DNA of 64,000 nucleotides from Hymenobacter citatus (GTDB lineage: Bacteria > Bacteroidota > Bacteroidia > Cytophagales > Hymenobacteraceae). The translations under genes and the position numbers were made by a program. Below are positions 52,780 through 61,253 of this stretch, in pieces. The stretch lies in contig NZ_JACSCY010000003.1 of the NCBI RefSeq assembly GCF_014333615.1, positions 62,001 through 126,000 of the forward strand, in the 5' to 3' direction. The notes below the pieces were generated by a model, which saw only the letters and a program-made list of their open reading frames with translations, had not been told where the DNA came from and made no database searches. Position 1 is the stretch's first letter. Each line of letters opens with the position of its first letter.

Positions 52780-53244
52780 CTACGATTTACGGCTCTTGCT
52801 CCACCACCGCGATACACCCGCCGCTACCACGCCGCCTACCAGGTACCACGCTACCGTCATGGCCTTGGTTTGGGGTGTGCGGTTGCTGGGTGCTTCGCCT
52901 AATCCCATTGGGCCGGGCAGTACTACCCCGCCTACCCCAGCCGCTACGCCTAGAGCTACACCACGCCACCACGTACCCTTGCCCCTACCCACCAGGCTGT
53001 AATAAAGGCCATTGCTGAGCAGGTCGCCGGCCATGGTAAGGTAGTAGGCCGATTCTTCATCGGGCTGGGGTGCGTCGGCTTTGCCCAGCAGCTTGCGCAG
53101 GCCTCGCTCACCGAGCACATCCATGCGAGGAGCGTCGGCGGGGCGCAGATGGCGCACGGTTTCGTGTAGCAGAGTCACTGCCACGGCGCCGGCCAGGCCG
53201 CTACCAAGGGCCTGCACAAGGGCAGAAGGTTTATTTTTCTTCAT
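52780..53244 (-). CDS. Hypothetical small membrane protein
   Basis: 154 residues from the ATG at 53244 ('MKKNKPSALVQALGSGLAGA'); the frame is open to 53352 but that stretch lacks coding character. Three or four weakly hydrophobic helices with many Gly (for example 'GVALGVAAGVGGVVLPGPMG', 'AWYLVGGVVAAGVSRWW') suggest a small integral membrane protein. A loop holds 'DAPQPDEESAYYLTMAGDLL'. No family recognised. It lies in a 708-bp space between FkbM and the tRNA gene. Confidence 0.62.
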   Translation of the reverse strand: MKKNKPSALVQALGSGLAGAVAVTLLHETVRHLRPADAPRMDVLGERGLRKLLGKADAPQPDEESAYYLTMAGDLLSNGLYYSLVGRGKGTWWRGVALGVAAGVGGVVLPGPMGLGEAPSNRTPQTKAMTVAWYLVGGVVAAGVSRWWSKSRKS

Positions 53245-53374
53245 GAGTAAGAAATCAGATAGAGTATCCGTCGCCGCCGGGCGATGCAGCACGGGTATCT
53301 TTCCAACGCCAAACCGTAATGTGGGGTTATGCCACCCTTTTTCAACCAGCATCCATATTTTTTGGCACTACGAG

Positions 53375-53406
53375 TTGTATAGTTTCTGAACGTCTGGCTA
53401 TCTTTG
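53375..53406 (+). promoter_or_regulatory. Complete promoter of tRNA-Thr
   Basis: TTG (53375-53377), 21 nt, TATCTTTG (53399-53406), an excellent Bacteroidota promoter 33 bp before the mature tRNA 5' end. Confidence 0.75.
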
Positions 53407-53438
53407 CAGCCCTTGGTAGCGCCGGATACCTCGGAAAC

Positions 53439-53511
53439 GCCTTCTTAGCTCAGTTGGTAGAGCAGCTCATTCGTAATGAGCAGGTCGCAGGTTCGAGTCC
53501 CGTAGAAGGCT
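53439..53511 (+). tRNA. tRNA-Thr (anticodon CGT)
   Basis: All arms pair: acceptor GCCTTCT (53439-53445) with AGAAGGC (53504-53510), D-stem GCTC/GAGC, anticodon stem GCTCA/TGAGC with loop TTCGTAA, and T-arm loop TTCGAGT. The anticodon CGT (53472-53474) reads ACG, threonine. The discriminator is T; CCA is not encoded. The T-stem has an A-C mismatch (53489 against 53501) and a G-U pair. A strong promoter is upstream and a terminator downstream. Confidence 0.93.
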
Positions 53512-53520
53512 CTCAACGCA

Positions 53521-53561
53521 CAGCGCCCCGATGAAGAAATTCATCGGGGCGCTGTTTTTTT
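53521..53561 (+). terminator. Terminator of tRNA-Thr
   Basis: Perfect 15-bp arms (CAGCGCCCCGATGAA at 53521-53535 and complement at 53540-53554), a GAAA tetraloop, and seven Ts. It is 9 bp after the tRNA. Confidence 0.92.
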
Positions 53562-53578
53562 GTGCGTATAGCAAGCGT

Positions 53579-54070
53579 TTACTCAACTACCGTATCGCCG
53601 GCCAAGCCGTTTCGGTAGCTGGTTACCGGCTGAAACTGCGGGTCTATCTCTGTGCGGTTGGTGCTACCCCACGGACGGGCGCTCGTAACGGCATCATACG
53701 ACGACTCATCTGCGTCGACGCCGCTGTTCTTGGCACGCCACGACAGCCAGCCAATACCGCCCAACAGCAGGGCACCGCCTACCACCTTTTGAGTGGTGCT
53801 CAGGCCGCTCACTTGGTCAACGGCTTTGCTGCTCCACTCTTTCACTTGCTGCGGAAGCTGGTTGACGCCTTCAATCCAGGAACCGCGCGAACGGGGGGCG
53901 GGAGTTGGGCTGAGGTCCAGATCCTGAGCCGGATTAGAATCGTCGTTGCGGTAGCTGCCGGGGTCGGTGTGGCTGCTAGCCCCCGTAGACACAACGCCGG
54001 CCGAAATGCCTGACGTAGAGGCGCTGGAAGTGGTACGTGTGGACTGCTGATTGCGAGTTTTGTTTGCCAT
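53579..54070 (-). CDS. Hypothetical protein with C-terminal membrane helix
   Basis: 163 residues from the ATG at 54070 ('MANKTRNQQSTRTTSSASTS'). The first 60 or so are Ser/Thr/Gln-rich and low complexity; residues about 92-110 form one hydrophobic helix ('VVGGALLLGGIGWLSWRA'). The C-terminus is polar with Asp/Ser. The architecture is like small DUF883/YtxH-type stress proteins, but I do not recognise the family. The start at 54121 would add a basic peptide and is less likely. 239 bp upstream holds no clear promoter. Confidence 0.6.
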   Translation of the reverse strand: MANKTRNQQSTRTTSSASTSGISAGVVSTGASSHTDPGSYRNDDSNPAQDLDLSPTPAPRSRGSWIEGVNQLPQQVKEWSSKAVDQVSGLSTTQKVVGGALLLGGIGWLSWRAKNSGVDADESSYDAVTSARPWGSTNRTEIDPQFQPVTSYRNGLAGDTVVE

Positions 54071-54309
54071 AAGTGAAACAGATCTAAAGCGAGTGAGAGA
54101 AGCGCGCAGGGACAGAGCCACTACGCGGGCAGCGAATTTGTGCTGCCTTCTTTTTTCGTAAAACCCTTACGTTTAGTTGCATTACCAACCCGATTACTGT
54201 CCGTCCTGATTAATCTCGACTATAACTCTGCCTGGGCTACCGTAGTATGATATTCCGTTGCTACGCTTTGGTGCTGGCATTTCCCTATCCATCCGATTAC
54301 CCTACTCTC

Positions 54310-55104
54310 ATGGCCAAAGACCCGAATTATTCCGTTGCGCTCATCACTGGTGCCGCCAGTGGCATTGGGCAAGAGCTAGCCCATCTCTTTGCCAAAGACC
54401 AGTACCAGTTGGTGCTAGTTGACCAGAATCCCGGCGGGTTGCAAGGTTTCGCGGAGCATCTGCAAAGCAAGCACAACATCACCCCTACCCTCATCACGCA
54501 GGATCTGAGCGCCCCCGGCGCCGCCCAGCGCGTCTACGACGAAGTGCAAAGCAAGGGCTTGCAGGTGGATATTCTGGTAAATGATGCTGGTTTCGGCCTG
54601 GCGGGCGCTTTCCTGGAGTCTGATATAAATCGCAACCTGAATTGCATCAACACCAATGTGACAGCGCTTGTAGAACTTACCTACTTATTCGGGCGCGACA
54701 TGAAGGAGCGCGGTAAAGGCCGGATTTTGCAGCTTGCTTCCCTGGCTTCTTTTCAGCCCGGCGCTTTGCTAGCAGTCTATAGTGCCACCAAGGCATTCGT
54801 ACTTTCCTTTTCCGAAGCCCTCACGGTGGAGCTGAAAGATTCTGGCGTGACCGTAACGGCCCTGTGCCCCGGCGCCACCGAAACGGAGTTCTTCTACACG
54901 GCCCATGCCGAGCATACCGAGGAAGGACAAGGTCAGAAAGCCGACCCTAAAGAGGTAGCCAAGGACGGCTACGAGGCCCTGATGAAGGGCGAAACCCGCG
55001 TTATCTCGGGCGTGAGCAACAAGCTCCTGGCAGCCATGACCAAGGTCATCCCCGATACGTGGCTGGCCCTTAGCAACCAGAAGAAGTTTGAACCAACGAA
55101 ATAG
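54310..55104 (+). CDS. SDR family oxidoreductase
   Basis: 264 residues from the ATG at 54310 ('MAKDPNYSVALITGAASGIG'); a start at 54247 would add a hydrophobic peptide with no family support. Classical short-chain dehydrogenase: cofactor loop 'TGAASGIG' (13-20), 'NDAG' (91-94), and the catalytic Ser144, Tyr157 and Lys161 in 'LASLASFQ' and 'VYSATKAF'. Asp-containing 'VLVDQNPGG' after strand 2 suggests NAD rather than NADP. The product 'CPGATETEFF' region is usual. Substrate unknown. A terminator follows. Confidence 0.9.
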   Translation: MAKDPNYSVALITGAASGIGQELAHLFAKDQYQLVLVDQNPGGLQGFAEHLQSKHNITPTLITQDLSAPGAAQRVYDEVQSKGLQVDILVNDAGFGLAGAFLESDINRNLNCINTNVTALVELTYLFGRDMKERGKGRILQLASLASFQPGALLAVYSATKAFVLSFSEALTVELKDSGVTVTALCPGATETEFFYTAHAEHTEEGQGQKADPKEVAKDGYEALMKGETRVISGVSNKLLAAMTKVIPDTWLALSNQKKFEPTK

Positions 55105-55126
55105 GTTACCCGCCGTGCTACTACCA

Positions 55127-55160
55127 ATGCCGCCCTACCTCCGTGGGGCGGCATTTTTTA
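55127..55160 (+). terminator. Terminator after the SDR gene
   Basis: 10-bp arms (AATGCCGCCC and its complement at 55147-55156), a 10-nt loop and TTTTTT, 22 bp after the stop; the A-side can also serve the convergent gene at 55190. Confidence 0.85.
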
Positions 55161-55189
55161 TGTGGTTCATGCTGGGTTGAGAGTTCTCA

Positions 55190-55552
55190 CTACGCCTCGC
55201 CGGCGCCCTTATGCGAGTCGGCGCGCGAAGGCACGGGGCGGCCGTTGGCGTAGAGGTGCGCCTCCTGGTCGCCGGCCAGCCGTGCCTCGGCTTCAAACGG
55301 AATATGATAGTAGCCGTGGCGCAGCCAGTCGCGCAGGTAGCGGCGCAGAAACCCTACCCGGCCATACTGCTGGTATTGCCGGATGTGGCACATCTCGTGC
55401 GCCACCCAGCGCGGGTCGCGCAGAAATTCCTCTTTAGTAGCCCCACTCAGGTGAATGGTGCCGCCCAATACCATGGCCACGCTGCGCGATTTGAGCACCA
55501 TGCGGGCAATGCGGGCGAAAGGAGAATTTTCGATAACGGGCGCTATTTCCAT
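55190..55552 (-). CDS. HExxH-type putative metallopeptidase (DUF4157-like)
   Basis: 120 residues from the ATG at 55552 ('MEIAPVIENSPFARIARM'). The motif 'WVAHEMCHIRQYQQ' has the HExxH zinc site (His52, Glu53, His56), and the 'EAEARLAGDQEAHLY' helix offers a third ligand Glu. This pattern fits DUF4157-like or eCIS-associated peptidase domains, but here it is a free-standing domain with no signal peptide or partner. Activity is unproven. The C-terminal 20 residues are polar. Confidence 0.72.
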   Translation of the reverse strand: MEIAPVIENSPFARIARMVLKSRSVAMVLGGTIHLSGATKEEFLRDPRWVAHEMCHIRQYQQYGRVGFLRRYLRDWLRHGYYHIPFEAEARLAGDQEAHLYANGRPVPSRADSHKGAGEA

Positions 55553-55867
55553 GTATAAAATTTGGGCCGATTTATACGGTGTATACCCCAAGGTAGTTTT
55601 CAGTTTTATATAATTTTTTGACTCACTTGTTGAATTTAGCGAATAAAATAGGAATAAAATATCGGCTTTGCTTGGATAGCTCCTTCATTACGGGTTAGCT
55701 TTAAAAATCTGGTATCCTAGGAATACCGAGGTTTTACCAGCCTGACCACTTCTTTATTGCTTCCTTATTTTCTGCTTATAGCAGTTGCTTTTTATCGAAG
55801 TACTTTCTCTCTGCTAGCGTGCCCTTTTCCGCATTGGCCGCAGCTTTTCGCCACCCTACGACGGACA
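55553..55867. other. AT-rich gap of 315 bp between divergent genes
   Basis: The region separates the HExxH gene and the NlpC/P60 gene and is much AT-richer than the rest of the window. It holds short T- and A-runs and a small palindrome GGTATCCTAGGAATACC (55711-55727). A near -7 box TAGCTTTA lies at 55696-55703. No complete promoter, RNA gene or open frame of worth was seen. Confidence 0.6.
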
Positions 55868-56467
55868 ATGAACAACAGAATTCTGTATTGCCTCGCCGCT
55901 GCCTCGATGGCCCTTTCGTTTTTCTTTGAGCGCACTCCCGAAACAAACAATTCGGCGCCCATAGTAGCTCAAGCCTCGCTTCTCCCCGACTTTTCTGGTT
56001 TTGCCGACGGCACCGCACTGCCTGCTTTCGCCAACGATTCGGTGGCCTACGCCCACTACGAGCAGAAGCTCGGCGTATCGCTCGACCACACCGAAGACAA
56101 GAACCTGCTGGAAACCGTGCTCGATTGGCTGGGTACGCCCTACCGCTACGGCAGCAACTCCAAGCGCGGCACCGACTGCTCGGGCTTCGTGACGCGGGTG
56201 TTCAAGGAAGTATACGGCATCACGCTGCAACGCAGCTCGCGCTCCATGTTCCAAAATGTGAAGCATGTGGCCAAAGACGAAATGCAGCCCGGCGACCTGG
56301 TGTTTTTCCGCCGCGGGCCGGGCCAGCCCATCTACCACGTAGGCATCTACCTCAACGATGGCAAATTTGCCCACTCTGCCACCAATGGCGGCGTGATGGT
56401 TAGCTCTCTGAAACAGGCTTACTACCAGCGCAACTTCTACGCCGCTGGCCGGGTAGCCCTCAACTAG
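55868..56467 (+). CDS. NlpC/P60 family peptidoglycan endopeptidase
   Basis: 199 residues from the ATG at 55868 ('MNNRILYCLAAASMALSFFF'), which gives a signal peptide; the longer frame from 55757 is rejected. The C-terminal NlpC/P60 domain has Cys104 in 'RGTDCSGFVTRV', His157 in 'YHVGIYLNDG' and His169 in 'KFAHSATNGG', the full triad. Such enzymes cleave the gamma-D-Glu-meso-Dap bond of peptidoglycan. The N-terminal region of 60 residues is a linker, not an SH3 domain. A strong terminator follows at 56495. Confidence 0.92.
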   Translation: MNNRILYCLAAASMALSFFFERTPETNNSAPIVAQASLLPDFSGFADGTALPAFANDSVAYAHYEQKLGVSLDHTEDKNLLETVLDWLGTPYRYGSNSKRGTDCSGFVTRVFKEVYGITLQRSSRSMFQNVKHVAKDEMQPGDLVFFRRGPGQPIYHVGIYLNDGKFAHSATNGGVMVSSLKQAYYQRNFYAAGRVALN

Positions 56468-56494
56468 CCCATTTGCCTTTTTACTTATGCTTCG

Positions 56495-56527
56495 AAAGCC
56501 CCGTTCCCGCGAACGGGGCTTTTTTTT
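56495..56527 (+). terminator. Terminator after the NlpC/P60 gene
   Basis: 12-bp arms AAAGCCCCGTTC and complement, a CCGC loop and seven or more Ts, 28 bp after the stop. Confidence 0.92.
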
Positions 56528-56627
56528 ACCTTCGTTTCAGCTACAACTATTTCCGGTTGATCTAGTATGTAGCATCGGTGGCCATTTATAATAGTCACAC
56601 CCTTGTATTTTTTTACTCTCCTACCCT

Positions 56628-57320
56628 ATGGCTACGAAAGCACCTAAAGGCGAACATGTTGCTTCTTCCCCAATCTTCAAGAAGTTTCTGGGCAAAGCCG
56701 AAGAATACCTGAATAAGCCCCTGCGCATCAAACAGCTACTGAACGATGCGTACCACAAAGCCCGCGAGAAAAACGAGTTGGGCAACCTGGCACACGAGGC
56801 ATGGGAAACCGTGCAAACGCTGATTCGGTTGGTGCGCTCGGCCAGCACGGGCGAGTATACGGGCCTGCCAGCTTCTTCTATCTTGGCAGCCGTAGCTGTA
56901 CTTATCTATTTCCTGAGCCCCATCGACGTGATTCCGGACTTTATCCCGGTAATTGGCCTACTCGATGATGTGGCCCTGATAGCGTGGTTCACCTCCACGC
57001 TCAAGGAACAACTCGATAAATTTGCGGAGTGGGAAAAAACCCGGCCAGTGGTGGTACAGGATAGCGCCGTAGCCACCGGTTTCAGCGCAACTGTAGCGGA
57101 TACCGCTCCACGCGTACAAACACCCGCTCAGACCGCCCCTGCTTCTGCCCATGCGCCTGCGCAAGAAGCTCCCGAATCGGCTAAGAAAGCCGGCACAACG
57201 GATTTGGACAACGATACTACCTCCGACTCGCATGTGCAGCCCGATGTGGTACCTTCTACTACCAGCGGCAGCCGCCAGCCCAACACCGCTGGCCCCGACA
57301 CAGGAGGCAATATCCGGTAG
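56628..57320 (+). CDS. DUF1232 (YkvA-like) membrane protein
   Basis: 230 residues. The DUF1232 core 'FLSPIDVIPDFIPVIGLLDD' with 'VALIAWFTSTLKEQLDKF' spans about residues 85-130 and holds one to two hydrophobic helices. The N-terminal 70 residues are helical and charged; the C-terminal 90 are a low-complexity Pro/Ala/Thr/Ser tail ('TPAQTAPASAHAPAQEAP'). Function is unknown. It converges on the ACP-like gene across a 48-bp palindrome. Confidence 0.83.
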   Translation: MATKAPKGEHVASSPIFKKFLGKAEEYLNKPLRIKQLLNDAYHKAREKNELGNLAHEAWETVQTLIRLVRSASTGEYTGLPASSILAAVAVLIYFLSPIDVIPDFIPVIGLLDDVALIAWFTSTLKEQLDKFAEWEKTRPVVVQDSAVATGFSATVADTAPRVQTPAQTAPASAHAPAQEAPESAKKAGTTDLDNDTTSDSHVQPDVVPSTTSGSRQPNTAGPDTGGNIR

Positions 57321-57342
57321 GCGATACAGGCCCTACCCCTCG

Positions 57343-57390
57343 TAAACAGAGAGGCCCGCAACACAGCTGTGTTGCGGGCCTCTCTGTTTA
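57343..57390. terminator. Perfect 48-bp palindrome, bidirectional terminator
   Basis: Arms 57343-57366 and 57367-57390 are exact complements with no spacer (TAAACAGAGAGGCCCGCAAC leads the left arm). It lies between convergent genes, ends 9 bp before the ACP-like stop, and has GC-rich core with A and T flanks. Confidence 0.85.
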
Positions 57391-57399
57391 GCAGCTATA

Positions 57400-57669
57400 T
57401 TAAGCTGCCTGGCTGGCTGTTTCGGGCGTATGCTCGGCTACGTAAGCCACAAAGTCGCTTACGGTAGTGAGCGGTACCTCATCGGGGATGACGATGTGGA
57501 AGCTCTGCTCCAAAGCCAGAATGATGTTGACTACATCAAGTTGGTCGAAGCCCAGTTCGTGGTTGAGGCGGCTACGCAGACGAACGGGGCGCATGGGCCG
57601 GCGCTGACTAACAATGCGCAACACTTGCTGCTCGATGGATTTAACGGCTGGGGTAGTGGTAGGTAACAT
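57400..57669 (-). CDS. Acyl-carrier-like protein lacking the phosphopantetheine serine
   Basis: 89 residues with the ACP fold and acidic helix II ('NIILALEQSFHIVIPDE'). Where carriers have D-S-L, this protein reads 'GFDQLDVV' (Asp42-Gln43-Leu44), so the serine that takes the 4'-phosphopantetheine arm is Gln. It therefore cannot carry an acyl thioester in the normal way and may be a regulatory or structural ACP homologue. It stands alone, with no fatty-acid genes nearby, in convergent position to the DUF1232 gene. A sequencing error is unlikely, as serine would need more than one base change (CAG to AGC or TCG). Confidence 0.82.
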   Translation of the reverse strand: MLPTTTPAVKSIEQQVLRIVSQRRPMRPVRLRSRLNHELGFDQLDVVNIILALEQSFHIVIPDEVPLTTVSDFVAYVAEHTPETASQAA

Positions 57670-57726
57670 AAAGGGAGAAAAAGAAACACCGCAGTTGCAG
57701 CAACCGGCAGCGGTCGGGGCCGATTC

Positions 57727-57766
57727 TTACCGGCTGCTACCCCTTAGAGCAGGCAACAGCCGGTAA
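57727..57766 (-). terminator. Hairpin after the RND permease gene
   Basis: Perfect 10-bp arms TTACCGGCTG (57727-57736) and complement (57757-57766) with a 20-nt loop; no good T-run. It lies 40 bp past the RND stop on the minus strand. Confidence 0.55.
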
Positions 57767-57805
57767 GGTTGGTTACGCTGGCGTGAAATTACTGTGAAAT
57801 ACTGA

Positions 57806-60800
57806 TTACGCTTCGGCCAACACCGGCGGGCGGGCAGCGCGCACCTCCTCCGCATCAGCCGGGGCCTCGCGCGGAGCGTCGGGGTCGACGCCCGTAATCT
57901 TGGCCCGTAGCCGCTCGTTGAGCAGGTACATCACGGGGACTACCAACAGGGTGATAATGGTTGCAAACACCAACCCGAAAATAATCGTCCAGGCCAGCGG
58001 CCCCCAGAACACCACCGATTCACCACCGATGAAGAAGTTGGGGTGGCCGGAGTTGAACAGCTCGTAGAAGTCAATATTCAGACCGATAGCCAACGGAATC
58101 AGGCCCAGGGTGGCGGCCGTGGCCGTCAGGATTACCGGGTTCAGACGCGTGCGGCCGGCCAGAATAATAGCCTCCCGCAGCTTCATGCCCTGCGAGCGGA
58201 GCATATCGGTGAATTCAACCAGCAGAATACCGTTTTTCACCACAATACCGGCCAGGGCAATAATCCCTACCCCGGTCATCACGATACTGATGTTCATGCC
58301 CGTGATGGCCAGGCCCAGCATTACCCCAATCACGGAGAAAATGATTTCGGTGAGAATGATGATGGGCTTGCTTACGGAGTTGAACTGCGTCACGAGCACC
58401 AGGAAGATCAGGCCGATGGCGCCGATGGCCGCAATGCCCAGGAACGAGCTGGTTTCCTGCTGGTCTTCCTGCGCGCCACCCATCCGGATGGTGTAGCCGG
58501 GCGGGGTAGGGAAGGATTTCAGCGCCTGCTCGATGTTGCGCACCACGTCGGGGCCGGTGTAGCCGCCCAGCACGTTCGAGGAAATCGTAATCACGCGCTT
58601 GGTGTCCTTGCGCTTGATGCCGCCGTAGGTGGTGCCGTATTTCACATCGGCCACCGACGAGATGGGCACCTGGCGCACCTGGCCAGTCGCGTCGCGGAAG
58701 GTCAGGGGCGAGTTCAGGATGGCGTCCACATCGTTGCGGTAGGGCTCAGCGTAGCGCACCTGAATGGGGTACTCATCGTCGGGGGTTTTGAATTTGCTGG
58801 CCTCGAAGCCGTAGATGGCCGTGCGCACCTCGGAGCCAATCTGGGCCGTGCTGATGCCCTCGCGGTTGGCGCGGGTCCGGTTGATGTCAACCGCAATTTC
58901 GGGGTTGCGGTCTTCCAAGTTGGAACGTAGCTGCTCGATGCCGCCAATGTTGAGCGAGTCGACGTAGCGCGTTACTTTCTTGGAGAGCTTGGCGAGGGTA
59001 GGATAGTCATCACCAGCCACCTCAATGGCAATTTCCTTACCCACAGGCGGGCCGCTGGCTTCCTTATCCACCGAAATTTCGGCGCCCGGAATACCTTTCA
59101 CCACCTCCCGAATTTTGTCCATGTACATACTAGTAGCCGGACCAGTCCGCTCACTGGTTTCCTTGAATGCCACGCCAATCTTCGCCAGGTTGGACTGCGA
59201 CACGCCAGTGGCCGTGGCTTCGCCAGGGTCACCGGCACCAATGGCCACGTTGGTAATCACCGATTCTACATCGTGGTTGTTGCGGCCGATAACGCCGTAG
59301 ATGCGCCGCTCCAGAATGCGGGCCACCGAGTCCGTTACCTCTACCCGCGTGCCCACCGGCATTTTCAGGTAGGTATAGATGAATTTGGGGTCACCGCTGG
59401 GGAAGAACTCCACCTTGGGCGAGCGGGCGCCTACCGCCATGAACGCTACCACAAATAGGACGATCATGCTCACCATAATAGCTATCGGCCAGTTGAGCGC
59501 CCAGCGTACCAGGCTTTGGTAACCGTTCTGGAAGCGCGGCAGCACTTTCGTTTGGAACCCGGCAATCAGCTTCACCAACACATAGTTGTTTAGGAAGATG
59601 AAGGCCAGCAGCGTTACCATCAGATTGCCCAGGAAGGTAGAGCCGCTGATGTAACCAATGACGGCAATTACGGCCACCGCGCCAATCGACAGCTTCGCCA
59701 GTGTAGACAACTCGCTCCAGGCCACCACTTTGCCGCCGTGGTTTTCCTCGCGTTCCATAAACGACACGGCAAATACCGGGTTCATGATGAAGGCCACGAT
59801 GAGCGACGACATCAGCGTGAGAATGAGCGTGACGGGTAGGTAGAACATGAACGAGCCCACAATACCGGGCCAGAACATCAGCGGCACGAAAGGCGCTACC
59901 GTGGTGAGCGTACCGGCCAATACGGGCACAAATACCTCACCAGCAGCGTATTTAGCGGCCTGGGCCGTGGTCATTTCGGGGTGTTCGTGCAGCAGGCGGT
60001 GCGTGTTTTCGATAACCACAATGGCGTCGTCCACCACAATGCCCAGCGCCAGCAGGAAGGCGAAGAGCACAATCATGTTCAGCGAGAAATCCAGGGTAGG
60101 CAGCAGCACGAAGGCCAGGAACATCGACAGCGGCACCGACAATCCCACGAACAGGGCGTTGGTGGTACCCATGAAGAACATCAAGATCAACGTTACCAGC
60201 AGGAAGCCGATGATGATAGTGTTGATCAAGTCGTTGAGCGTCACGCGGGTGTCGTTCGAGGTGTCGCCCGTCACGGTGATGGTCAGCTCCTTGGGTAGGG
60301 TTTGCTCGGCATCGGCAATAATCGTTTTGATCTTATCCGAGGCCTCAATCAGGTTTTCGCCCTGACGCTTCACCACGTTCAGCGTAATGGCGGTTTTACC
60401 ATCGAGGCGGGCGTAGGATTCGCGGTCTTTGAACGCATCCGTCACGGTAGCAATATCGCCGAGGCGAATGGCCGAACCGTTCAGGTTCTTGATCTGGATA
60501 TCGGCAATGTTGGCGGCGTTGGCGTACTGACCGGCCACGCGCACGGCGCGTTTCTGGTTGCCCACGTCCACCGAGCCACCCGAGATGGTGATGTTCTCGC
60601 GGGCAATGGCATTGCTGATGTCGGTGAAGCTGAGGCGGGAAGCGCGCAGGCGGTTCAGGTCCACGTCCACGTTCACTTGTTGCTCCAGGGCCCCCACAAT
60701 GTCTACCCGTGTAATTTCGGGCAGGGCCTCAATCTTGTCCTGGAAGTCGTCAGCGTAGGCTTTCAGCTGGCTCAGCGGCAGGTTGCCGGCCAGGTTGATG

Positions 60801-61243
60801 TACATAATCGGCTGCTCCGATATGTTCACTTCCTGCACCGTGGGCGGGGTAGGCAAATCATTAGGCAACTCGGAGCTGGCCTTGTCCACGGCGTCCTTGA
60901 TGAGCTGCTTGGCGTATTGCACATCCACGCCGGAGTTGAATTCTACGTCGACAATGGCGTAGTCCTGGTTGGAGGTGGAGTTGATTTTCTTCACCCCGTT
61001 CACGCTCTTAATCTCCTTTTCGAGCTGGCGCGTCACCAAGTTTTCAATATCGGTAGGCGACGTGCCGGGGTACACCGTGGCCACGATAATGCGCGGAATC
61101 ACGATATCCGGAAACTTCTCCTTGCCGAGCTTGATGTACGCAAATACCCCCGCGATGCACAAGATCAGCGTGATGATGTAAATGCTCGTCTTATTGTTGA
61201 TGGACCAACTGGTGGGCCCAAATTCTTTTTCTATATCCTGCAT
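57806..61243 (-). CDS. RND efflux transporter permease (HAE1-like)
   Basis: Proton-driven inner-membrane pump, 1145 residues from the ATG at 61243 ('MQDIEKEFGPTSWSINNKTS'). The TM4 motif 'GIVVDDAIVVIENTHRLL' with the two Asp of proton relay is the hydrophobe/amphiphile (HAE1) type, not the metal type. Two large periplasmic loops flank the two halves. Between TM6 and TM7 lies an insertion of about 60 residues with two added hydrophobic segments ('IGAVAVIAVIGYISG', 'MVTLLAFIFLNNYVLVKL'), which lengthen it beyond AcrB (1049). The adaptor and TolC genes precede it on the same strand. Confidence 0.92.
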   Translation of the reverse strand: MQDIEKEFGPTSWSINNKTSIYIITLILCIAGVFAYIKLGKEKFPDIVIPRIIVATVYPGTSPTDIENLVTRQLEKEIKSVNGVKKINSTSNQDYAIVDVEFNSGVDVQYAKQLIKDAVDKASSELPNDLPTPPTVQEVNISEQPIMYINLAGNLPLSQLKAYADDFQDKIEALPEITRVDIVGALEQQVNVDVDLNRLRASRLSFTDISNAIARENITISGGSVDVGNQKRAVRVAGQYANAANIADIQIKNLNGSAIRLGDIATVTDAFKDRESYARLDGKTAITLNVVKRQGENLIEASDKIKTIIADAEQTLPKELTITVTGDTSNDTRVTLNDLINTIIIGFLLVTLILMFFMGTTNALFVGLSVPLSMFLAFVLLPTLDFSLNMIVLFAFLLALGIVVDDAIVVIENTHRLLHEHPEMTTAQAAKYAAGEVFVPVLAGTLTTVAPFVPLMFWPGIVGSFMFYLPVTLILTLMSSLIVAFIMNPVFAVSFMEREENHGGKVVAWSELSTLAKLSIGAVAVIAVIGYISGSTFLGNLMVTLLAFIFLNNYVLVKLIAGFQTKVLPRFQNGYQSLVRWALNWPIAIMVSMIVLFVVAFMAVGARSPKVEFFPSGDPKFIYTYLKMPVGTRVEVTDSVARILERRIYGVIGRNNHDVESVITNVAIGAGDPGEATATGVSQSNLAKIGVAFKETSERTGPATSMYMDKIREVVKGIPGAEISVDKEASGPPVGKEIAIEVAGDDYPTLAKLSKKVTRYVDSLNIGGIEQLRSNLEDRNPEIAVDINRTRANREGISTAQIGSEVRTAIYGFEASKFKTPDDEYPIQVRYAEPYRNDVDAILNSPLTFRDATGQVRQVPISSVADVKYGTTYGGIKRKDTKRVITISSNVLGGYTGPDVVRNIEQALKSFPTPPGYTIRMGGAQEDQQETSSFLGIAAIGAIGLIFLVLVTQFNSVSKPIIILTEIIFSVIGVMLGLAITGMNISIVMTGVGIIALAGIVVKNGILLVEFTDMLRSQGMKLREAIILAGRTRLNPVILTATAATLGLIPLAIGLNIDFYELFNSGHPNFFIGGESVVFWGPLAWTIIFGLVFATIITLLVVPVMYLLNERLRAKITGVDPDAPREAPADAEEVRAARPPVLAEA

Positions 61244-61253
61244 ACTGGTAGGC

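Noticed and set aside
55190..55552. Toxin or contractile-injection effector role for the HExxH protein
   Set aside because: DUF4157-like domains occur in such systems, but no injection-system genes are in the window and the protein has only the one domain.
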